A stretch of DNA of 64,000 nt, taken from assembly GCA_026874595.1 (NCBI GenBank), contig CM049319.1, forward strand, positions 20,263,601 through 20,327,600. The letters are read 5' to 3'. A model generated the notes under the pieces. The model was given only the letters and a program-made list of their open reading frames with translations, was not told the origin of the DNA and did no database searches. Below, one piece after another: positions 27,301 to 38,632 of the stretch; within the stretch, counting starts at the first letter, position 1; each line of letters opens with the position of its first letter. This DNA comes from Sipunculus nudus. Lineage: Eukaryota > Annelida > Sipuncula > Golfingiida > Sipunculidae. A program made the position numbers and the translations under genes.

Positions 27301-30300
27301 TGCCTTTATAACATTGTGTCTAGTGTATTTGATCCCGCCCCGTTATAACAACCATGTAACGTAAATTGGACTGATACATAATCCTCAGTAATATTCTCAT
27401 TCCTTCCTTCCATTCAGCCGTTAAAGGCGAGCCATAATTCGATGCAATTACATGTGTAAAAAGGGAGTTACGCCTCCTGTCAGTTGTATAAAATAACTAC
27501 ATTACACATGCCAGTGTTTCAAAAAGTGGCTGGAATTTAATCCACACTTGCTTGGAGGTAAATTGTATACACGGCCTAACAGATGTGGCTCACCTGCGAA
27601 CTAAAAAAAGGAGCAAATATAATGGTCGGAATGTGAACACTTCCAGGCGCGCCACCTGTCAGTTTTTGTCACAGAGTGAAGCGAATACCCACAGACACGC
27701 CGCGATAACGTCATGCGGCTCATAAGCTTTGGTATCTACATACGTACAATGCTGTGCCATTATTCATACCGGTGTGCGCATGGAGAGGCGCTACTTGGAA
27801 GATAGGCGTTTGTTTCGGTGTAAAGATGTAAAGACATTTCGTTGATATCTATAACATGATAAATTCTCATGCTTATAATTCACAATATATTTATTAAATG
27901 AAACACGGTAAAGATAAAGGACTGAAAGCTAGTCTTAATATCTATTAAGTGGTCACAAGATGGCTGTTTCATGATAACTCCAATCAAACACTATATTAAT
28001 ACACATTGCTTATTACATATAAACATAAGATTATCATTTAAGTCTTAATGAAAAGTAGCACACATAAATAAAGTATATAAATGACAATGAATAAACAACT
28101 ATTCAGAGAGGGATGGTAATTTGCTATCGTAGGGGCAAGATCAAAAGTATTTAAAGTTACTCCCCGGGGGAAACCGGAAATCGATTCCACTCTGCCCCAT
28201 GTAAAATTTATGCGATTTAAGTTACCTAGGTATAATCTACCATAGGGGTTATGTAAAATCGCTACACCGATGCCGCGGACGCTTAACTGCGGAGCTACCT
28301 CGGGCTTCCGTTGTGGAACGTGTGCGAAAACGCACGTGTTTTGTTTTTCTTTTTTCCCAGCTGCTCTGAAAAAAACATTTGCTCTTGTGTTAATCTTTCA
28401 TTATTTCGGAATGATGAGCTACTGCCAGAACTCACAGTGAAATACAAGAGGTTTGTGCTCTTTTGTCTCACGAGAAAACAGAAAGATTCCTCGCTAGTCA
28501 TAGCAGATTAGTCAGCGGACAATGTCAGACTGTTGGTTTCTTTTACTGTAAAGTTTTCCTCGCCATGTCAGATTCAATAGGCTTTCTTGTAATGGCTGAG
28601 CCAGACTGCGCGCCACCGAAATCTTTATGTTGGCTTTATTTCAGCTCCGGTTGTTGTTCCTGCAATCCAAGATAAAAAGCACTGAGCTAAATATACAAAA
28701 TACGAAAATTTACGGGGACAATATCAGCTAACACGGGGATAATTAAGTTAACATAAACCAAACATGTTTGTTGCGTTGTAAAATTTAGCGATGAAAAAAG
28801 TGAAGGCTTAAACATCGTACCAGCAACTGATTGGTGTTTTCACGGAGGTGTTCGTAAATCAAGGTTTTGTTATTAGATGGGAGTCCCCAGGTGCAGTGTT
28901 GAGTTATTAACCATTCAGGTTGCCAGCGGTAATTAACTAATTCACACGTTAAACAAACACACAGGCCTCGCTGTAGGTAGCGTCTATATGCCATCAGGTG
29001 TACAGTTGATATTAGTCCGCCCTACACACGGCCCCTTATTCAACATGGGAGGCGTTGTGATGGGACTGGGTTTCTCTGTAGAAAAAAAGTAGCAAAAGAA
29101 CACGAATAAATCAGTGTTTCTTATTTTGTGGTTTCTCAGGCCACCTATACTGTGATCCCATGATGCTAATAAAATTAACCTACGTTTACATAAAGCAGTA
29201 TTCCTACCACGTAGGTCTTATCCGTTTAGCACAATAAAGAAAACATTACTGAAATGTTGTCCAGGTCCTTGACGAAACCTCTGCTGTCTTTATTAACTGT
29301 AAAGGCATGGGACAGTCCTCTTTTAATCCCGAATAAAAGTTACAAGAATTCCATAACTTAACAGTAAGTATTTTTACTAGTACATCAACTAGTATATCAG
29401 TTCAATCCGCTATTAATGTATCTATTAAATAACTGATAAGCCATCGAGGAATTATAAAAACATGCAGTTACGTCTTTCAAAGAAATTTATAAATGTAAAA
29501 GTATCTCACATTAACTCAAACGAAAAAAAAACACGTCGGATAGTTTTAAGAAACAACAACAGATGGCGTCGATGAACTCACGAAGTATTATACTAAAGAC
29601 ACACTGACATGAAAAATTATCGTTAAAAATACAAGAAATCATCTGATAGTATAAAAAAGTTATCAAGGCAGTGGGACCCACCACATGCCCGCCTATAACA
29701 TAAAAAGAACAGACAATCACCACACTTTTACGGTAACTGTATAGCCACGGTATGCGTTTTATATACAAGGCCGTAGACCAGCTGTGTCGCTGGCTGTGTC
29801 TAGTTTCTCCATGTGTGGCGTCAGGCAGCGAGACCGGTATAAAGTAGCCCTAATACATACTGTGGTTGCCTTTTTATTCGCGATGGTTTTAATTTCGTGG
29901 TATTCGCGAATGTGAAATAATCGCTAATATGAAACCCTCGAGAATAAGATTTCCCACCAACTTAGATGTCCTCTGGAAACAACCTAATCAGCAACCTATT
30001 CTGTGCATGGTATCGAAACTGGCCCATAAATCCAAACATTAATTATTGTAAAACACGCCATACTCAGAGGTTACATCGACTGTGATACAAGTCATAAGTT
30101 ACTGACTGAACCAATAATTAGTGAGGAAATGTAGGATTTATTTAAACTTAAATAATCAATACAAATACTACTGTTCTTAGATTTTATAGTTTCTGGTGTA
30201 ATCGTGAAAATGAAACCCTCGCGAAACGTTCAAAATGAAGAAATCGCGAAAATTCAGCCTCGCGAATATAAAGCAGTTTATGCTCCCAGTGAATTGGCTT

Positions 30301-33300
30301 GTGACGGTGCCTTGTGATAACTAGGGTCAGGTCCTTTAATTCATGGTGCACTTGGTGTATTATGGAACAAGGTAATTAGAGCAAGTATCACTTGTCATTT
30401 GATGATAATCTCTGAGTAAACTATAAGTTTAAAGCATTACGTCACACACACAGCCACATGGATTTCAGCACATTCAACGAGTGATACTAGAGATATGGGA
30501 GGTTTATACATATTGATATACAAAAAAAGATAGGCCAAACAATGGAAGGGACATGGGAAAAAATGCAGATTCCATGCACAAATGGATAACAATGGTAGTT
30601 TGAAACATAGAGACTTTAACAGTTTAATATATATCTCTATCTTATCGAACTCTGTGGAGATTTGCAAAGTTTTTAGCTCAGCTGACTTTCAGTCATGCTG
30701 GGCTATAGCGATGGGTCTTTGTCCGTCGTCCTTCCGTCTGTCTGTCCGGCCATCCGTCCGTTAGCAGGGCACAAATCGTAACCGTAGGGGCTAGCGCAAT
30801 GAACCCTATGCAGTCTTAGAGGTTCTAAAAAGATCTTGCAAACCTGAAATTATGTCACTGCGACCTATATTCTCGAAGTTATGGGGTGTGTTTGCACCCC
30901 CCAGAAAAAATTCTTTTAGCCAAAATTTTCATCCCAAACCTTCCATCTTTCACGTACAGCTCACCTACCAACAGGGGAAGAACCATAATTATTTTGAGGT
31001 CAAAGGTCAAAGGTCAAGGTCACAGTACCAACTTCTTTGAAAAGCCTGTGGATGCATTTTAAGCCAATCCTTTCATCCCAATTCTTTTATCTTTCACATA
31101 TAGCTCACCTACTAAGTGGGAGAAGAATCCTATAGATGTTGAGGTCACAAGGTCATAGGTCAGGGTCACAGGATCCACTTCTTTGAAAAGGTTGTGGACA
31201 CATTTCAAGCTAGACCTTTCATTCCAAACCTTTCAGCACTGATATCGCTTCTCTGCCAACAGGGGAAAAGACCTGTTGATTTTGAGGTCAAAGGTCAAGT
31301 TCACAGCACCCTCTTCTTGCGTGGAGTCATTTTCAGGCAAACTTTTCAATCTCTACTGTCCATCTGTCATATATGGCTTACCTACCAATAGGGGAAGAAG
31401 CCTATTGATGTTGAGTTCAAAAGGTCAAAGGTCAAGGTCACAATATTGTTCTAAATGCTTGTGAACATATTTCAAGTGAAACTGTTCAACAAAAACCTTC
31501 AGTCTTTCACATATGCCACTTCTATGCATCACTGAATGTGATTCAAACTTCATATTTATGGGTCTTTTTGCATGAAGAAATAACTTGTTGATTTTGAGGG
31601 CAGCTGTCAATGTCACAGGACCAGCTTCTTGAAAAAAAGTTGTGGATGCATTTCAAGTCAGACTTTTCATCCCAAACCTTTCATCTTCCAAGTATGGTCA
31701 GATACCATATGGTATACCATCAGGCTTTAAATACAGGTCATGCTTGTCAGCTGAGCGTCATGACCCATGGGTCACTTGTTATTTTCTGTCACTATTTAGC
31801 ACGCACACACAAGCTGCGCGTGAATTCTGTACAATGATTTGCAAGTGCAACCGAGCTTTCATATAGAATACATTTTGTCATAACTGAGTTAGCCAATGAG
31901 GAGTGACACAGTAGTTACACATGTACTTGTTGGTCTGTTCATGAAGGAGTCTCATTAAATTAGGTACTTAATTGCCCTACATATGGAAGCAATGTGTATT
32001 CAGTCAGCTCGCATGAAAAACCCGGCATGATTCAGTGATTCTTATCAAGATAGAACGTGGCGGGTTGATTTACAATTGCACACAAAAAAATAAAGAGCTT
32101 GACAGATTTTACCGTAAGATAATACCTTAATTTTAATAAAATATGTCAAAGCTTGGAAAAATAAAAAAAAGTTTAGTCATCTCAACTTAGAATGCAACTA
32201 TTTACGTAAAGTTGTAGGAACACATACATTGTGTGCATGTAATGATTGCTGAAGGGTAAAAACATGCGAAAATCATACCCACAAGGTCAGAACAGGATAA
32301 AAACGTGCTGGGAAAAAATATTAAGCTAAAAAATCGGTTCTCTGTACCGACACGCGACTGAGCCACCAGTTGTACGGTGTAACGCGGTGTATGAGGATAG
32401 CGATCATAAAGTAAACCGCACTACGCGTGACGTCATGTACAACGCTCCGAGAGAGAGCGTCCAGATGGCTTGTCGTGGGGTGCGGAGCCCGGCGTTTATT
32501 CCCCGAGTGCGCAATAATTTCTATTGTTGGCATCATCCAAACATGTGGTCACCATAAACATTTTTACAGATTATGTACATGACATCCCAAGATCACATTT
32601 ACGCAAATATCTACCAACTCATTATGTCTCAATGTGAGTTGTCCCCAGAGGCGCAAAATTATAGCTACTGGTTATTATCTATTCAAAGCTCAGTTTCATT
32701 ATATCACTTGTGCAACTGGCCGGCAGATGACAGCAAAGTGTTTTCAGTCAGGCCGCAAATACACATTCGGTTAATTCACTTGCTTATCAAAGGCAATATT
32801 GCTTGTTGTTTTACTATTGCCATGTAAAATGATGAAATACAGGCAGGTCTCCATAAAGGCATTTTAGTTTAATATTCTTTACAGAAGCTACGGCCTAACA
32901 ATATAAAAAAAGTCTAGTCACCTCCGCATAAACAGCAGCTTGTTGAGTGAACTTCTATACATTATCGGGAATGCATACGTTTTGTGCATGTAAGGAGAGC
33001 TGATGGATGCTTACATGCGAAAATCATACACACATTGGCAGAGCAAGATAAAAAAAGTGGTAGGAAAAAAAGGTAAGGGTAAAAAAAAAGGGTTCCCTGT
33101 ACCGAGTCGCGACTAAGCCACCAGTTGTATGGTGTAACTGGGTATGAGGATTGCGATCATAAATTTAACCGCACTACGCGTGACGTCATGTACAACGCTC
33201 CGACAGAGAGCGTCCAGATGGCTTGTTGTGGGGTGCTGAACCCGGCATTTACTCCCCCGAGCAGGGAGAATGCGCATTGACTTGTTACCTGCCCCTTGGC

Positions 33301-36300
33301 ATTATCCCACCATGTGGTTACCATAAACAGTGGTATAACTACGATATATGACATCCCAAGACCACTTTTACGGAATACCATCATGTACAATTAGATGTGA
33401 ATATGTACTTTCGCAAAATAATATAGAATATATATGCAAAAAGACATATATTTCACTGTCTGAAACATAAAATGTCATCCTAAATATATGCATTTAATGT
33501 TTTCCCTATGCTTACACCTATTTCTTAATGTTGAATTTCCTTATTACTTATTCATGTTACATTTTGAGAGCTCCTCAATTTTTCTTTATTGAAACACAAC
33601 ATTTATATATATGATCCTAGATTTATATTTATTAATTAATTTTTTGGTCGATTTCAGTCAGCGTCGCATAGTCAGACAGTTTTAAATTCAACGAGAGAGA
33701 TAGATAGATAGATAGATAGGGAGAGAGAGGTAGGGGGGGGGGGGGAGAGGAATAATATATGCACGAATACAACTGTGTGTGTATGCGTAGATGTGTTTTA
33801 TTGTGATTGTGCGTGTGGGAGGTAAAGAAAGCCAGACAGTCAGAAACAAAGTTTTTAAATATAATTTTTGCAGGTACATATGGAACTCTGAGTTTGTGTG
33901 TATGAGGGAGAGAGAGATCGACAGAGATCCAAGTCTTTCCACCACCAGTGTATAAATTATTCTAATTAATCGATTTTTTATTCAGACATGAGCAAAGTGA
34001 CCTTCTTTGGTGACAAACGTGGCTCCATCTACCAGCAGGACCAGGCAGCACGTTCTGGTTTCCTTGCCGACGGCGGAGAGATCTCTGACTCGTTTCCCGG
34101 GACTTCAACTAAGTCAGATCTGCAGCTCACCAAATTGACCAAGGAAACCTTCAGTCAGGCCGCCCAACTTAAGGAGCTGGCTATAGAGGGCAACAGGGTC
34201 AAGGTCATTTACCCTAATAATCTGGAAAATCTGAACAACCTCCGAAAGTTACGACTACGCTCTAACCACATCAAAGTAAGACTGTGCACTTTTCTACTAC
34301 ATAACTGAAAAAAAAACACACATACAAATATAAAACCTGAATAAACTCCTGTTTATCAGATGTAAACACAAGTAAAACAGGGATAAACAGTGGGACAGTT
34401 TCAAATATGTATATTCATGTATATATGTATAAGCTATATAGCTCAACCCATTGGATACAAAAGTGGTTTAAGTGTTGTTTACTTTTTGCACAAAAAAACA
34501 AACAAATGATTAGAAACTTTTTATTACTATTAAATTAAACCTTACTTCGTGTATGCTGTTCTGTATTTACGGGGTTTTGTTTGCGAGTCTCTAAGCAATA
34601 ACACATATTACATACTAATTGTTTCCCCAGTGTGGTTATAAAAAGATTTAAGACAGATGAAATCACACGTTCATATTTTGATTTGGTTGCACTGTTCTGT
34701 GACTCAAGTCCGATAGCTTCAAAATTAATTAAGAATAATTATGAATAATTATGGATAATTTGTGAATGTAAGAATGTAATAACATCTTGGGCACAGGTAA
34801 AAGGAAAAAAGTAAATTATTGCCCCGCATCCTGCTTTACCCCCATTTTCCTCAGAACTTAAGAAAACATAGTCCATCAGAAATTTATAATATCTCAGATA
34901 CACCGACTATTAAATAAATGGATGGATCCAACTTAATTGGCCAAGGCAAAACAATCATTGAATTTAATTATGTTAAAACTGTATTTATTTAGGTCATGAT
35001 GCCCGGATCACTCCAGGGTCTGGATCAACTGGAAGAACTGGATCTTTCTGAGAACAGGATCCGTCGGGTCAACAGGAGAATGTTCAATGACGCTCCACGT
35101 GTACGTAAACTGTACCTGAAGGACAATCAAATCAAGAAGGTCAACAAGAAATTATTCCGCGCTCTGAAAGACCTGGAAATCCTCGACCTGTCTGACAACC
35201 GTATACAGGATCTGCATAAAGACATTTTCTGGGGTATGTCTTCTATGAGGGAACTGAGTCTGGACAATAACCAGTTAACGCGCATCAGGGGAGACTGGTT
35301 TTATTACACAAACAATCTGGTCAAGCTGTCCATCAAGAATAATAAGATTACAAAGATATCCAAGGAACTGTTTACCGGACTGCACAACCTTAGATACCTT
35401 GACCTTCAGCATAACCACATTGGTAGCATATTCAAGGAGACCTTTGACCCCATGACCCTTCTGGTCAGACTTGACCTTTCACACAATAAAGTCAAATTCT
35501 TCGAAGAGGACGCTTTCAAGGGACTCTCACAGACTACTTTCCTAAGTCTTGCACATAACCACATTTCTGAATTGAGAAACGGGTCTTTCAACGGGCTTTA
35601 TAATTTAATGGAACTTAATATGGCTAATAATGAGCTTCTCCATCTTCAGCAGTCAGCTTTGAAGAACCTTAGGCGTGTTCAGAGGTTTGATGCATCCCAT
35701 AATAAAATCAAGGTCCTCAGGTACAGAAATTTCTTCGGTATGATTGACCTCCGGGAACTCCGGCTGGATCACAATGACATCCGCCATGTTGATGACGAAA
35801 CATTTGCTGTGAGCATCGTTAACTCATACTCTAAAATAACTTGGATTTACCTGAACAACAATAAACTCTCTACTCTTGGAGGTAGAAGTCTGTATGGTCT
35901 CCATTATCTGAAGTTCCTGAACCTTGGCACAAACCATTTGTACAGTGTACACGAAAATACTTTCTCAGTGGTACGCCGGCTGAACACTCTCCTCATGTAT
36001 GACAACAAAGTCAGCTACCTACGAGCTGGCCAGTTCAAACATCTCAGCTATCTCCGACATCTGAGCCTGGCTGATAATGATCTTAAGGATATCACGTTTA
36101 ACTGCTTCAAGGGACTGAAGGAGGTGACGGATATCAACATTGAAGGTAATGAGATCAGCACTTTGTCACCAGAGAGTTTCCTGGACACTCCGCATTTGAT
36201 AGCTCTGAATCTGAAGAATAACGATCTGCGAGAAATTGATATGAAAATCCTTGATGCTTCAAAGAGGCTGAAATATCTTGATCTCGCAAAGAATAGGTTG

Positions 36301-38497
36301 TCCAAAATTCCCATGCCCACCATGTTTGAGGAACACCTGATGTTCTTGTCCTTGTACGATAACCTTCTGACGTCACTTCCGGAAGACATTACCAGAACCC
36401 TTGGACCAGGTGGATCTCTCCATCTCTATGGCAACCCCTGGAGGTGTGATTGTAACTTAGCGTGGTTGCAGAAGTACAGTCAGTCTAGTACCTTACGATT
36501 AGCCGATGCTGATGACATCGTTTGCAAAAGTCCTCAAGCCCTGGCCGGAGAACAGGTAATTGAAATTTAGGATAATATGTAAAGATGTCAAGTGAAAAGA
36601 AAATATCATTAACGAACTAGTGAATAAATGAACAAAAAGGAGAATTAGATGATATTTCTTGTATTCAATGAACGGTGTTTACGGATTTATTCATAAAAAC
36701 ATTGATTGTCATAAGTAATCACATTGATGAAGAAATATCAGCGAGCTTTATTAGAAAGTGATTTTAAATTAAGAATAAGGAAAATACCTAAGGAGAGTGC
36801 AACGTTATCGTTTGAATCAAGGGTTGATCAGCCTCTCGGGTGTTTAGTACTCATAAGAACGTACTTTGTCTGTGTATAAACCAGAATTTACCCCTCCTTT
36901 TCCAATTTGAATCAGTAAATAAATTTGTATTAAATGGTAAACAATAAAACGCACATCGCTACTGATTTAGGAGATGACCACAATTTTTTCATAATATTAC
37001 TTTATTGACAAAAATATGAGATATTTTAGCTTTTAAGTTGGATATTCAAATATTCAGATACTGTACTGTTTAAATATTGTTCTTCTGCAGATCCTGTCTT
37101 TAGAAGAGGAAGACATGAGCTGTGACCACCCCGTGGCCGATATCCCAGAAACCTCTCCCCTCAGTTGTGACTTCATGGACAACATTCACGAGGGCAACAC
37201 CCGCAGCAACATCAAGTAAGCAAAGTGTATATTAGTTTATAGCTATACTGGTTACGTAGAGTGTATATATTGTAATTGGCGGTCGTCGCACTGGACTTAA
37301 GTCACGGAACGTTATGTGGCCACACTTCGGGTATGCACGTTCATGGTTTTGAACTGTTGGGAATGACGCAAACTGTGTCCTCAGGGGGCTGTTTTCCTTA
37401 TATCTCGAATAAATCCAGAGATATTTTAAATCAATTTTCGGAGGGGCCACCCTCGGCGCCACCTAATGACAACTACGATTGGTTATCATAACAACATGTT
37501 CAGTTCTTCGTAGAGCATCAGCCAACGTAATTTTACTATATAAATAAAATATGTGGTAAGTAAGGTTCGGAATAAGATTTTACCTTACATATGTTACTTA
37601 TGAATTCACAAATTATCTTTAGGATTGTCAGACCTATGCCTGTGCAACAAATGATCACTTGTTACAGGTGTGTTGCTGTGTCATCTGTTAATATTTGGGA
37701 TGAAACTTAACTAGTGTTTAAGTGCAAATAATTATGCGTAGTAAAAACTAGTGGATAAAATAAGAATACGAAATGTTGAATACGCAGAAAAGGACTGATT
37801 TGGTCTCCTTAAAGGGAATTATAGTTTGCCAGTTGGCCTCTAGATGTCGCCACACTACATCTCACACCACATCTGATTGCTAATGATCTTAAATATTCAG
37901 AGAATTTTATGGTTAATACTTAATTTGACACATAGCAGAACAGTTTTCGGGATGATGACTAGGGCAGATATTTATTAAACAAAACTCTTACTTCAGTTAG
38001 ACTGGTTCCATTCGATGAAGCGGATTGAGTGCATATTTTCACCTCTTTATATTGTCTATTTTACAAACTAATAACGTCTTAAGCTGATTCATCACTTTTC
38101 AGTAATTTGAATCCTCACCATGAAATAGCATGTAGGGGTTGGTGTGTTCATTTTTATATCGATATATGGGTCCATTTTTTATCATGGGGGGGGGGGTGTC
38201 TTCGGTTCCCTCCAGACCAAAACCATCAACAGAAATATTGTTCTCGTTTTTTTTCTGCTTGTGCTTGTGCCAGATAATTGCGTCTCCCAAAACTGACACA
38301 TTTACATCTGACATTATTGTTTTTACCTTTTTCCGGGTTGTCAGTTACTTAACCTTTTATCGTTCAGTTATGGGTGAAGGAGGCTTCCTGCGATGACTTG
38401 GCGACTGCTGATCTGTAGTTATCATCATTATTTTTATTTACAGGAGTCAGAAGGTTTTGGAAAGGGTGGTTACCTTTAACGACATTATTATTATGAA

Positions 38498-38536
<39 letters not shown>

Positions 38537-38595
38537 CAACAAAAATTAGAAGAATTATGTTTTTAAATGGGTAGTGACCTTTTGCGACAATGTTG

Positions 38596-38632
<37 letters not shown>

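Larger units (their letters stand above)
15968..33985 (+). other. Intron 2 of the LRR/pseudoprotease gene
   Basis: An 18-kb intron. It contains TA microsatellites at 16.9, 19.8, 24.2 and 24.4 kb, SINE-like pieces at 18.0 and 28.2 kb, MITE-like elements at 22.5 and 29.9 kb, pearl-like copies at 20.95, 23.1, 25.67 and 30.67 kb, a 31-bp minisatellite and a duplicated segment at 32.1/32.9 kb. Open frames at 17.2-17.6 kb and 23.76-24.16 kb have no recognised domain or splice context. Confidence 0.7.
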
